Shown here: piece by piece, positions 7,408-16,700 of the stretch
Position numbering within the stretch: position 1 is the first letter of the stretch
How the letters are laid out: every line of letters begins with the position of its first letter
Source of the DNA: Fibrobacter sp.
GTDB lineage: Bacteria; Fibrobacterota; Fibrobacteria; Fibrobacterales; Fibrobacteraceae
NCBI GenBank assembly: GCA_017503015.1
Contig: JAFVTX010000002.1
Location: forward strand, 22,066 to 86,065
DNA: 64,000 nt
Direction of reading: 5' to 3'
The notes under the pieces: generated by a model
Told to the model about the DNA's origin: nothing
Databases searched by the model: none
The model's input: only the letters and a program-made list of their open reading frames with translations
Program-made: the position numbers and the translations under genes

Positions 7408-8260
7408 TGTAAACCTCCGTAATTTTCTTCGCAAACACGTCGCGGCCGATGCGATCAATGGTGTACTTGAAGCGTTCACCGGGCTTCGCGTTCTCGGCAA
7501 AGAACGTGATGGCCGCATCGCAGATGTCCAGCAGCTTTTGCTTGTCTTCGATGAAGGGGATAATCGTTTCGCCCTTGTTGATGTTGTTGCCGAAAAGCCC
7601 GCCGAAGGAGACGATGTAGCCGTGTGTATCTTCCCAGGCGTCCGTCGGGCAAGACTTGTAGCAGCGTCCGCAGAAGTTGCACTGCGATTCGTCGAAGATA
7701 ACCTTCTTGTTTTCGACCTTGATGGCGCCCTTGCGGCAAGTCTTTGCGCAAAGCCCGCAGCCGATGCACTTGTCCTCGATCCACTTGACCTTGATGGCAC
7801 CCTTGATGCCTACGTCGTTTTCTTCGGCCTTGAGGCAGTTGTTCTGGCAACCGGTCACGCCGAACTTGAACTTGTGCGGGAGTTCGCGAGCAAAGTAACG
7901 GTCGTCGAGTTCCTTGGCGAGCGCGTAGGTATCAATACAGCCACTCGGGCAAACCGCTTCGCCCTGGCATGCCGTGATGGTGCGCACACGCGGTCCGCAA
8001 ACGCCCGGTTCCACGCCGCCTTCGGCCAGGGCTGCCTTCACGTCTTCTACGTTTTCGAGCTTGATGAACGGGATTTCGACGCTCTGCCTGGAGGTCAAAT
8101 GAGCGTAACCTTCACCGTATTTTTCGGCGACTTCTGCGATTTTAGCGAGTTGTGTTGCAGTCAAATTGCCGCCCACCACGCGCACGCGCAGCGAGAAGTT
8201 GTTCTTCTGCTTCTGGCGCATCCAACCGCCCTTCTTAAGAGTTGCATAATCCGTTGCCAT
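7400..8260 (-). CDS. sir: Small siroheme [4Fe-4S] sulfite reductase with ferredoxin domain
   Basis: Reduces sulfite to sulfide in the cytoplasm. The 286 residues contain a siroheme/[4Fe-4S] pattern (CQGEAVCPSGC then GCQNNC) and an inserted two-cluster ferredoxin domain (CIGCGLCAKTC, CNFCGRCYKSC). This is the compact anaerobic assimilatory type related to DsrA/AsrC rather than the CysI type. ATG 8260 is preceded by GGAG. Located between metY and tusA, as in organisms using the HcyS route. The electron donor is not encoded here. Confidence 0.88.
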   Translation of the reverse strand: MATDYATLKKGGWMRQKQKNNFSLRVRVVGGNLTATQLAKIAEVAEKYGEGYAHLTSRQSVEIPFIKLENVEDVKAALAEGGVEPGVCGPRVRTITACQGEAVCPSGCIDTYALAKELDDRYFARELPHKFKFGVTGCQNNCLKAEENDVGIKGAIKVKWIEDKCIGCGLCAKTCRKGAIKVENKKVIFDESQCNFCGRCYKSCPTDAWEDTHGYIVSFGGLFGNNINKGETIIPFIEDKQKLLDICDAAITFFAENAKPGERFKYTIDRIGRDVFAKKITEVYNG

Positions 8261-8278
8261 TTTTGTGTCTCCGTTATT

Positions 8279-8305
8279 GTCATGCCCGCGAAGGCGGGCA
8301 TCTCC
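8279..8305. repeat. Short palindromic repeat (GTCATGCCCGCGAAGG type)
   Basis: GATGCCCGCC and GGCGGGCATG arms form a hairpin between metY and sir. Same family as the unit at 7125 with a one-base change in each arm, so pairing is preserved. Confidence 0.65.
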
Positions 8306-8307
8306 GT

Positions 8308-9534
8308 TTAAATATTTTTAATCGCCTGTTCAAAATCTTCTTTCAAATCCCCGATGTCCTCAATCCCGATGCTCACGCGGATAGTCCCTTCGAAAACGCC
8401 CGCATGTTCCTTCTGTTCCTTGGAACTGTGCGTAAAGATGGTACTTTCTGGGTGAATCACCAGCGTGCGGATATCGCCGATATTGGTCGCGATGGTGGCG
8501 TACTTGAGCCCGTTAATCAGCTTGAACGCTCGTTCCTTCGTGCCCGCATCAATCGTGAGGATTGCGCCTCCCCTGCCACCAAGTTGCTTCTGCACCAGGT
8601 CGTAATAGGGGCTGCTTTTGAGGGCCGGATAGTTGACAGAAACGCCATCAAAACCCTGCAAAAATTCCGAGAGTTGCAGCGCGTTGCTGCAAAGGCGATC
8701 CATACGGAGTCCGAGTGTTTCAAGCCCGAGCGAATTCAGGAAAGAGGTCGCCGGGGCAACGCAGCAGCCCACGTTACGCCAGATTCCGTTGCGCAGTTTC
8801 GCGATGTAGGCAAACTTGCCGAAACGCCTGTATTCTTCGAGGCCCTTGTAGCGGGTGTAATTCCAAGGGAAGTTCCCGCTATCGACAATGAGGCCGCTAA
8901 TCGCAGAACCGCTCCCGTTAATGTACTTCGAAGACGAATGCACCACGATATCCGCGCCGAAATCGAAGGGATGCACAAGATACGGAGTCGCCGTCGTGCT
9001 ATCGACAATGAACGGGACGCCGCCCTCGTGGGCAGCATCCGCGACGGCCTTCAGGTCAACGACATTCAGTTTCGGGTTCCCGATAAGTTCGGTAAATACC
9101 GCCTTTGTCTTTTCGTTCAGCTGTTCGCGGACACTTTCGGCGGTCACTTCGGTAACGAACCGGGTCGTAATTCCGAACGCCTCCAGGTCGTGGAACAGGT
9201 CGATAGTGCCGCCAAAGAGCCCAGCACTCGCAATCACTTCGTCGCCCGCGTGCAAAATGTTCAAAAGCGAGATAGTCACTGCCGCCATGCCCGAAGAGCA
9301 GGCCACCGCGCCGATACCCTTCTCGAGTGATGCAATTCGGCGTTCAAAGGAATCGTTCGTGGGGTTCGCGATGCGCGTATATGCAAATCCCGGAGCTTTG
9401 TTGTTGAATACGGCTTCGAGTTTTTCGGCGGAATCCTGCGAAAAGGCGCTCACCTGGTAAATGGGCGCAAGCGTAGAACCGCTACATCGGTCGCTACCGA
9501 AATTCTGGTGCAATAAAGCAGTATTGAAATCCAT
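8308..9534 (-). CDS. metY: O-acetylhomoserine sulfhydrylase (MetY)
   Basis: PLP enzyme of the Cys/Met metabolism gamma family, 408 residues; replaces the acetyl group of O-acetylhomoserine with sulfur to make homocysteine. Visible signatures: FAYTRIANPTNDSFERRIASLE, SSGMAAVTISLLN and the PLP-lysine segment SSSKYINGSGSAISG. It heads an operon with sir, tusA, hcyS, hcyF and hcyD, so the sulfur donor is probably the HcyS thiocarboxylate rather than free sulfide. Transcribed from sulfur promoter B with a leader of about 30 nt carrying CGGAGA. Confidence 0.93.
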   Translation of the reverse strand: MDFNTALLHQNFGSDRCSGSTLAPIYQVSAFSQDSAEKLEAVFNNKAPGFAYTRIANPTNDSFERRIASLEKGIGAVACSSGMAAVTISLLNILHAGDEVIASAGLFGGTIDLFHDLEAFGITTRFVTEVTAESVREQLNEKTKAVFTELIGNPKLNVVDLKAVADAAHEGGVPFIVDSTTATPYLVHPFDFGADIVVHSSSKYINGSGSAISGLIVDSGNFPWNYTRYKGLEEYRRFGKFAYIAKLRNGIWRNVGCCVAPATSFLNSLGLETLGLRMDRLCSNALQLSEFLQGFDGVSVNYPALKSSPYYDLVQKQLGGRGGAILTIDAGTKERAFKLINGLKYATIATNIGDIRTLVIHPESTIFTHSSKEQKEHAGVFEGTIRVSIGIEDIGDLKEDFEQAIKNI

Positions 9535-9569
9535 TCAGAATGTCTCCGTACAATTTCCGTCCGCAGCCA

Positions 9570-9637
9570 AATATAGAACGGGATTTCACCCCCGTCCAAT
9601 ACTTAATTTTTATGCGGAATTATCAGTTTTTTCTATA
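9570..9637 (-). promoter_or_regulatory. Sulfur-regulon promoter, copy B (metY operon)
   Basis: Minus strand: TTGGAC (9599-9594), 18-bp spacer, TATATT (9575-9570). The upstream block has TGATAATTCCGCATAAAAAT and AATTAAGTATTGGAC, and begins CTATAGAAAAAAC. Same layout as copies A and C-G. Confidence 0.88.
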
Positions 9638-9656
9638 GCGAAACCGCATCCGTTCG

Positions 9657-10715
9657 TTAAATCACCACCACCGGCTCACGCAGCGACTTGTTTTCGAGCA
9701 GGGTCGCGGTGTCGCCCTGGGTCACGAACATGCGGTAGATAAACACGTTCACGGCTTCGCCTACATCGATTCTCGGCTGGTCGAAAGACCGGCGGGCCGT
9801 AAGCAAGACCCCGTTCACGCGGACGCGCAGTTCGATACCGTAGCCGCGGAAATCCACTTCTTCCACAACGCCTTCTTCAGCGGAACTCTTGTATTTCTGC
9901 ACTTCGTTTTTCTTGGTGACCTTCACGAATTCTGGGCGCACAATCGCATTCTCCGCATTTTCAAGGATGTCGAAACGGCGGAAATTACTATAGTCCTTAA
10001 AAATGCTGGGCTGGCCGAAGAACGATGCCGTAAAGGCGGTTTTCGGGTTGCTGTAAACCTCGTAGGGCGAGCCCACCTGCTCGATGCGGCCCCGGTTAGT
10101 GATGATGATTTCGTCGGCGACTTCAATGGCTTCGTCCTGGTCGTGTGTCACGAAAATGCTCGTGACACCGAGTTTCTGGATCATGCCCTTGAGCCAGCTG
10201 CGCAGTTCCTGGCGCACCTTCGCGTCGATTGCGGCAAAAGGTTCGTCGAGCAAGAGCAATTGCGGGTTGGGAGCGAGGGCACGGGCAAAGGCTACACGCT
10301 GGCGCTGCCCGCCCGAAAGTTCGCTGGGGTAACGTTTTTCGAGTCCGGAAAGGCCCACCAGTTCCAAGAGTTCGTGGACGCGTTCCTTGATTTCGTTGGC
10401 CGGCTTCTTCGCAATCTTGAGACCAAAAGCGATATTGTCGAAGACGGTCATGTAGCGGAACAATGCGTAACTCTGGAACACGAAACCGATACCGCGCTTG
10501 CTTGCGGGCACATTATTGATGACCTTCCCGTTGATGATGATTTCGCCGCTGTCCGGGTTCTCGAGCCCCGCAATCATGCGGAGAATCGTCGTCTTGCCCG
10601 AACCGCTCGGGCCCAGAAGGCCAATCAGCTTGCCTTTCTCGATGCCGACAGTTACATCGTCCGAGGCCTTGAAATTTCCGAAATGCTTGTTGATATGTTT
10701 GAGTTCGACGTACAT
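9657..10715 (-). CDS. cysA: Sulfate ABC transporter ATP-binding protein CysA
   Basis: ATPase that powers sulfate/thiosulfate import, 352 residues. Walker A GPSGSGKT, the ABC signature LSGGQRQRVAFARA, Walker B LLLLDEPFAAID and the H-loop VTHDQDEA are intact. The C-terminal 110 residues form the regulatory domain of the CysA type. ATG 10715 has AGGAG upstream; the frame extends further through an intergenic repeat and is not used. Third gene of a cysT-cysW-cysA operon. Confidence 0.93.
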   Translation of the reverse strand: MYVELKHINKHFGNFKASDDVTVGIEKGKLIGLLGPSGSGKTTILRMIAGLENPDSGEIIINGKVINNVPASKRGIGFVFQSYALFRYMTVFDNIAFGLKIAKKPANEIKERVHELLELVGLSGLEKRYPSELSGGQRQRVAFARALAPNPQLLLLDEPFAAIDAKVRQELRSWLKGMIQKLGVTSIFVTHDQDEAIEVADEIIITNRGRIEQVGSPYEVYSNPKTAFTASFFGQPSIFKDYSNFRRFDILENAENAIVRPEFVKVTKKNEVQKYKSSAEEGVVEEVDFRGYGIELRVRVNGVLLTARRSFDQPRIDVGEAVNVFIYRMFVTQGDTATLLENKSLREPVVVI

Positions 10716-10735
10716 AAAATCTCCTATTTCATAAT

Positions 10736-10795
10736 CGTCATCCCCGCTGTCATTCTGGAGGGGCAAAGCCCCGATAGAATCACGGGGATCCAATT
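10736..10795. repeat. Composite short palindromic repeats between cysW and cysA
   Basis: Holds a GTCATCCCCGCTGTCATTCT unit with a nested GGGGCAAAGCCCC hairpin, and ends ATCACGGGGATCC. Outer and inner arms pair, which suggests one repeat inserted in another. Intergenic, between two genes of one operon. Confidence 0.6.
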
Positions 10796-10802
10796 TTCAA
10801 GG

Positions 10803-11645
10803 CTATTTCTTTCTTCCCTTATGTTCAATGACGCTTCGAGCAACCAGAATGAGAATGGCAAGCATCACCAGTATCGACGCCACCGCAAATGCGGGCACGT
10901 ACTGGAACTCGTTAAAAAGGATTTCCACATGGAGCGGGAGCGTGTTCGTCTTTCCGCGCAGGTGGCCCGAAATCACCGACACCGCTCCGAATTCGCCCAT
11001 GGCGCGCGCCGCGCAGAGCACCACGCCGTAAAGGAAAGCCCACTTGATATGCGGAAAAGTGATGCGCCTAAAAATCGTAAAACCCTTCGCACCCATGAGC
11101 GCCGCCGCCTCTTCCTCGTCGGTTCCCTGCGATTCCAGTACCGGAATCAATTCACGGGAAATAAACGGGAAAGTCACGAAAATTGTCGCAAGCACAATTC
11201 CCGGCACCGCAAAGACAATCTTGATATCGGCATCCTGCAACAGCGGGAAAATCGGGCTCTGACGGCCAAACGTGAGCAAGAAAATGAGACCCGCAATAAT
11301 CGGCGAAACCGTCACCGGCAAGTCAATGAGCGTCGCGAGAATCTTTTTCCCCTTGAACTTGAACTTCGTAAGGCTCCAGGCGGCACACAGCCCGAATACC
11401 GTATTGATGGCGACAGCAAAAAACGAAGCCTCCAGCGTAAGGAGGATCGCCTTGATGGTGTAATCGTCGGCAACCGCCTGGCTGTACACCGCAAAACCCT
11501 GCTTGAACGCTTCGGTAATCACCGTAATCAGCGGGAGGATAAGCATCAAGAAGACGAAAAGTAGGCTTATGCCAATCAGCGAATACCTGACAAGTTTCGA
11601 GCCTTTCGTATCGCGATGGAGAGCGTTCTGCGTCACTGCACTCAT
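10803..11645 (-). CDS. cysW: Sulfate ABC transporter permease CysW
   Basis: Inner-membrane permease, 280 residues with about six transmembrane segments. The cytoplasmic EAA loop reads EEEAAALMGAKGFTIFRRI. The segment ISGHLRGKTNTLPLHVEILF is typical of CysW and separates it from CysT. Start ATG 11645 overlaps the cysT stop. It forms the heterodimeric channel with CysT. Confidence 0.92.
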   Translation of the reverse strand: MSAVTQNALHRDTKGSKLVRYSLIGISLLFVFLMLILPLITVITEAFKQGFAVYSQAVADDYTIKAILLTLEASFFAVAINTVFGLCAAWSLTKFKFKGKKILATLIDLPVTVSPIIAGLIFLLTFGRQSPIFPLLQDADIKIVFAVPGIVLATIFVTFPFISRELIPVLESQGTDEEEAAALMGAKGFTIFRRITFPHIKWAFLYGVVLCAARAMGEFGAVSVISGHLRGKTNTLPLHVEILFNEFQYVPAFAVASILVMLAILILVARSVIEHKGRKK

Positions 11646-12475
11646 TAGCTACCTCCCTTGAGAATCTTGGCGTTCCTGTTCTGCACCACGTTCACCAGGA
11701 ACAGCGTGATGAACGACGCCACCAGCATCACGAGGGCAATCGTCGTCGCGCTGGAATAGTCGTATTCCTGGAGTTCCGACATGATGATGAGCGGCGCGAT
11801 TTCGGTTTCGAAGGGCATGTTGCCCGCGATAAATACGACGCTACCGTATTCGCCGAGGCAGCGCCCGAAAGCGAGCCCGAAACCCGTAAAGATGGCGGGA
11901 ATCAGTTCCGGCAATATGACCTTCCAGAAAATCCTCGTGCGGCTTGCGCCCAGCACCCCCGCAGCCTCTTCGTAGGCGGGGTCCAGTTTTTCGAGCACCG
12001 GCTGCACCGCGCGCACCACGAAGGGGATGCCGATAAACACGAGCGCCACTGTAATGCCGATACGCGTGAATGCAATCTTAATGCCGAAATTCGCAAAAAA
12101 GCCGCCCACAAGGCCCGTGTCTGCTGTAAGGGCTGTCAAGGCGATGCCCGCTACCGCCGTAGGGAGCGCAAACGGGAGTTCTATGGTTCCGTCCACGATA
12201 CGCTTGAGCGGGAACGTGTAACGCACCAGCACCCAGGCGAGAACCACGCCCATCACTGCGTTGATAAGCGATGCGATAAAAGCCGTCAAGAAACTCACCT
12301 TGAAACTCGAAAGCACCCGCGGCCGCGTGATGACATCGATAATCTCACTCGCGCTCATCTGGGCCGAAAACACGACCAGCGAAGCAAGCGGAATCAGCAC
12401 CACCACGCTCAAAATCGCCAGGGTCACCCCCGTAGTAAGGCCGAAGCCCGGTATGACAACACTCTTTCTTTTCAT
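11645..12475 (-). CDS. cysT: Sulfate ABC transporter permease CysT (CysU)
   Basis: Inner-membrane permease, 276 residues, with the EAA loop YEEAAGVLGASRTRIFWKV and FGRCLGEYGSVVFIAGN. ATG 12475 is taken; a TTG at 12487 would lie inside the -10 box of promoter C and cannot be translated from that promoter. The predicted transcript start is only about 5 nt before ATG 12475, so the message would be nearly leaderless. Confidence 0.9.
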   Translation of the reverse strand: MKRKSVVIPGFGLTTGVTLAILSVVVLIPLASLVVFSAQMSASEIIDVITRPRVLSSFKVSFLTAFIASLINAVMGVVLAWVLVRYTFPLKRIVDGTIELPFALPTAVAGIALTALTADTGLVGGFFANFGIKIAFTRIGITVALVFIGIPFVVRAVQPVLEKLDPAYEEAAGVLGASRTRIFWKVILPELIPAIFTGFGLAFGRCLGEYGSVVFIAGNMPFETEIAPLIIMSELQEYDYSSATTIALVMLVASFITLFLVNVVQNRNAKILKGGS

Positions 12476-12486
12476 AAACGTTGCCA

Positions 12487-12553
12487 AATATAGAACGGGC
12501 TTTTGGGTGCGTCTAATACTTAATATTTATGCTGAATTATCAATTTTTTCTAT
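12487..12553 (-). promoter_or_regulatory. Sulfur-regulon promoter, copy C (cysTWA)
   Basis: Minus strand: TTAGAC (12516-12511), 18-bp spacer, TATATT (12492-12487). The upstream block contains TGATAATTCAGCATAAAT and begins TATAGAAAAAATTG. The -35 differs by one base from the other copies. Confidence 0.85.
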
Positions 12554-12617
12554 AACAAACAGGGTGCAATAGGCACCCCAAATTATTTATATTACCGACA
12601 AAAATTGGAGATTTAAA

Positions 12618-13190
12618 ATGAGCCTGACCGTCGAACGCGCAAAAGAAATCAGCAAGGGCCACGTGACCGAAGAATCGCTGGTCATCCATTCCCTCAACGT
12701 ATGCTACGCCATGGGCGCCATGGCCAAACACTTTGGCGAAGACGTTGAACACTGGCAAGCCGTGGGCTACCTGCACGATTACGACTACCAGGAATTTCCC
12801 GAAGAACACCTGCAGCACACCGAAAAGGAACTGCTCGCACAAGGCGTCTCCGAAGAAGACGTGCGTGCCATTTTGGCACACGGTTTTGAAATCGTGAACC
12901 AGGTGGAGCCCAAGACCAACATGGAAAAGAGCCTGTTTACCGTCGACGAACTCACCGGAATCATCCAGGCCTGCGCGAGAATGCGCCCCAACGGCATCCT
13001 GGATCTGGAAGTGAAAAGCTTCATTAAGAAGTTCAAGGACAAGAAATTTGCCGCCAAGTGCAACCGCGACTACATCCTGAAAGGCTGCGCCCTGCTCGGC
13101 ATGGACGTGAAAGACGTCGCCGCCATCTGCATCGAGGGCATGCGCGAACACGCCGCAGAAATTGGGCTGGCAGGGAACGCCGGGGCATAA
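12618..13190 (+). CDS. HD-domain phosphohydrolase, unknown substrate
   Basis: A 190-residue HD-superfamily protein. Metal ligands typical of the family are visible: His in SLVIHSLNV, the HD pair in GYLHDYDYQEF and His in ILAHGFEIV. It has no other domain and no signal peptide. It is transcribed divergently from the cysTWA operon and has GGAG before ATG 12618. Members of the family act on nucleotides or other phosphates; the substrate cannot be told from sequence. Confidence 0.82.
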   Translation: MSLTVERAKEISKGHVTEESLVIHSLNVCYAMGAMAKHFGEDVEHWQAVGYLHDYDYQEFPEEHLQHTEKELLAQGVSEEDVRAILAHGFEIVNQVEPKTNMEKSLFTVDELTGIIQACARMRPNGILDLEVKSFIKKFKDKKFAAKCNRDYILKGCALLGMDVKDVAAICIEGMREHAAEIGLAGNAGA

Positions 13191-13202
13191 TGTCGGAAAA
13201 AT

Positions 13203-13333
13203 GGGCGTTCCCCGGCTTGTCCCCATCTGTCACCCTGGAGCCGCAGGCGATAGGGGCCATGCCGGGTCGGGCTATACTCGCTTCGCTCACCGAGCCTGTA
13301 GTCTCGGCCCCAAGGGGTAACTATCCCTAACGC
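13203..13333. repeat. Interspersed repeat element, copy R1
   Basis: Begins GGGCGTTCCCCGGC, contains GGGCTATACTCGCTTCGCTC and CGAGCCTGTAGTCTCGGCCC, and ends GACTATCCCTAACGC-like (here AACTATCCCTAACGC). Copies R2 (60981-61072) and R3 (61813-61922) share both ends. R1 has an extra GTCACCCTGGAGCC-type unit inside. No ORF. The GGGCGTT and AACGCC-type ends are near complementary, so the element can fold. Confidence 0.75.
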
Positions 13334-13375
13334 AAAAGTCTCGTATCACTGAAAAAAGAATCGCGGTTTAGCCCC

Positions 13376-13590
13376 TTGACACGCAAAAACAGTGAGTATA
13401 GATTTATCGCATGACCTACTACTTTATCAGCGACTTGCATGTCGAATACCGCCATCAAGCGAGAATACACCGATAAACTAGGCAAAAAGCACCTGCTGCT
13501 GTGCAATCCCGTGGGCAACCCCGACGAGAAACCCTACGCAGAATATGGACTCAAACGGGAAGATTTCTTGATGGAAGTGGGGGGGGGAGG
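13376..13590 (+). pseudogene. Metallophosphoesterase remnant
   Basis: A promoter-like TTGACA with TAGATT 17 bp on precedes ATG 13411, which starts MTYYFISDLHVEYR, the N-terminus of a calcineurin-like phosphoesterase (SDLH metal motif). The frame ends at 13476. A second frame, from about 13439, encodes KKHLLLCNPVGNPDEKPYAE and then YGLKREDF, which looks like the C-terminus of the same family (the CNP-G segment after the GHTH motif). The middle, with most metal ligands, is missing. An internal deletion with frameshift is the simplest reading. Confidence 0.6.
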
Positions 13591-13650
13591 ATTTTTTTGC
13601 TTAAAATCAAAACGGGACAAAATATCAAAATCCCCCCCCAAAAAACATCT
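13579..13650. repeat. Poly-G/poly-C inverted repeat upstream of the helicase
   Basis: Nine G (13579-13587) followed by AGGATTTTTTT face AAAATCCCCCCCC about 40 bp on, so the two pair. It marks the switch from the phosphoesterase remnant to AT-richer DNA. It may act as a terminator; the G tract is also a slippage site. Confidence 0.5.
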
Positions 13651-13713
13651 TTTTCGGCAAATTTGCACATTTTTTATGTTTTTAACACCTAAATTCATTT
13701 ATATTTCAGGTGG

Positions 13714-16700
13714 ATGCCCGATTTTAGTAAGTTCTTATTTTTTGATTTGGAATATAATCCCGAAACACAGAAAGTCCGGGAATATGGCTTTATATTGGGT
13801 GAAGAATATGTTCGCGATAGGAATCCCGCCAAATTAGAATCGGCAGCTTTAAAAGCTAAGTTTATTGTTGGGCACAATGTACTGCGTCATGACGCCCCGA
13901 TACTCCGGCAATATTTCTCTATCGATTTTCCGAACGTCAAGGCGCTTGACACATTGATGCTGTCGTCACTGCTATTCCCGCGCAAGCCGTATCACAAATT
14001 GCGCAAGGAATACCTGCACAATGAAGACGACCCGTCGGATCCGCTGGAAGATGCCAGACTCTGCAAAAAATTGCTAGAAGACTGCATCGAAAAATGGAAA
14101 AGTTATCCATGGCAACTTCAATATCTTCTCTTTCAATTTTTAAAAAACGAGCCTGGCTTTGCCCCATTTTTTGAACTGGTCGATGTCCCTAGCACGCTAA
14201 AGCTACGCCATAAAATAGCGGAAATACAGCGCTGGTTCACTTCTAATTACGAAAAAACAATTTGCTTGCGTCAAGATTTTCAAAATGAATGGAAGGCATA
14301 CCGTGCAGAATGGTGCTTTCTGCTGACATTATTCCATGAAGAAGGCCCTAGCGATTATGTACCTTACTGGGTACGCTACCAATACCCCCATCTTGAAAAC
14401 ATTCTGCATCGTAGGCGTCTTGTTCCTTGCGGAGACTCCCAATGTCCATACTGTTCCGAACAATTGAGCTCAACGAAGCAGTTGAAAAAATGGTTTGGCT
14501 TCGATAGTTTCCGTTCCTTTAATGGGGAAAAGATTCCTCTTCAGCAACAGGTTGTTGAATCGGCCATGCGAGGGGAATCCCTATTGGCAGTCTTTCCAAC
14601 GGGTGGTGGAAAATCAATGACTTTTCAATTGCCAGCCTTGATTGCGGGCACCCAAGTAGGCGCATTGACCGTCGTGATTTCACCAATTGTCGCTTTGATG
14701 AAGGACCAAGTTGACGTTCTGGAAAAGCGTAGGCAAATAGGAGACGCCGCCTATATAAACTCCATGCTTTCTCCCGCAGAACGAAAAGACGTTATCGAAA
14801 AAGTCAACAACGGCGAAAAGAACATTCTATATATTTCTCCAGAATCACTGCGTTCGAATACGACATTCAATTTACTGAAGCATCGTCGAGTAGAACGTAT
14901 CGTTGTAGATGAGGCTCACTGTTTTAGCGGCTGGGGCCACGATTTTAGAGTCGATTATCTTTATTTGGCAGACTTTTTGAAAGACTTGCAAAGAGAAAAG
15001 AATCTAGAATCTCCGATTTCGGTGAGTTGCTTTACGGCAACCGCAAAGCAATCCGTTGTAGATGACATTTGCGGTTATTTCAAGGAACGCCTAAATCTTG
15101 AATTGGTAAAATTCGTTAGCCCCGCAAAACGTACAAACCTGACGTATAAGGTTATTGAATCTTCGGAGTCACCCAACGAACGGCGTAAGCAGTTAGTAAA
15201 TATTCTTCGCGAATATAAAGGTCCCAAAATCATATATGCATCCAAGGTGAAGACGACAGAATCCTTAGCCGAAGAATTGTACAATCGAGGCTTCGCCAGC
15301 GCCTGCTATAACGGCAAAATGGAATCCGAAAAGAAAATGACCATTCAGGACCAATTTCAGAATGGCGAAGTGGATACCATGGTGGCGACAACGGCTTTCG
15401 GAATGGGCGTTGACAAGGACAACGTGGAACTGGTCGCTCACTACGAAATTTCTAGTACACTGGAAAATTATGTACAAGAAGCAGGCCGTGCGGGTCGTGA
15501 CCCAAAATTGCAGGCCAGCTGTGTAGCACTTTTCAATCCTAAAGATCTTGACACGAACTTTCAAATTCTTCAACAATCTAAGCTATCTGCACAAGAGATC
15601 TCATCCGTCTGGAAAGTTTTGAAAAAAACAGCTGGCAACCAGAATCGCATAATCATGTCGGCTCTTGAAATAGCTGATTTATGCGGATGGACAGAAAAAG
15701 AAAATGACGCCAGTGTCAATACGACAAAGGTTAAGCTAGCCATTCTTGTTTTGGAAGAACAGGGATTCTTGAAGCGTAAGCGGAATAGAACTCAAATGTA
15801 TGGTTCATCCATTTCGGTTGATTCTGCAGAAGAGGCCCGTGAAAGAATCGGTTCAGACAAGATTGAAATCACTAACTCAACCGAAAATATCGCATATCGC
15901 ATAATTCATCACATCATCAGCAAACGATGGACCCGTTCTCCGGAATGCGCTCTTGACGAACTTACTGTAAATTTAGGCCTGACGCGCGAACAGGCAAATG
16001 ATGGACTGCGGCTATTGAGAACGCTCAATCTTTTGAACGAGGAAGATGATTGGAGCGCCAGATTACAGAGAAAGGGTAACGATACTCCACGTTCACTCTT
16101 AAAAGCTGCATCTGAATTGCAGGAAGAACTGCTGAAAGCATGCGAAGGCAAGGGCGTTAATGACCGCTTTGTCATAGACATGACCAAACTCAATTCCCAG
16201 TTAAACCAAAGAGATGACTCTATCGGTGCTTCTACATCTAGACGGAATCTTTTCATTTTCCGTGGCATTCTGCGTTATTGGGCCCACGAAAGTGTCGCTG
16301 AAATCCATTTAGTAGAAGCAGGACATCAGGTTTATCAGATAGAATTTCTTGTTCCTCCTGAAAGTGTCAAGGAAAACCTCAAGAAGCAATGGCAGATATT
16401 TGACAAGGCCATTGATGCATTGACGGATATGCAAAAGGAACAAGCTCATAAAAATGGAAATATTGTCTGGTTCTCCTTAAATAGTTTAATGAGAAAAATG
16501 TACGGCGAGAAAGCTGTTGGCCGTATTGAGATGCAAAAGCAACTGGAGTATGCCCTTCTCTTCTTGCATTTAGTTGGATCCATTACACTGGACCATGGCC
16601 TTGTCGTTTTCTATACAGGGCTTGTTTTGGAGTTGAATCCAGAAGCAAAACAACGCAGTTTTACTCCTAAAGACTTTGAAATGCTTGATGCGCATTACAA

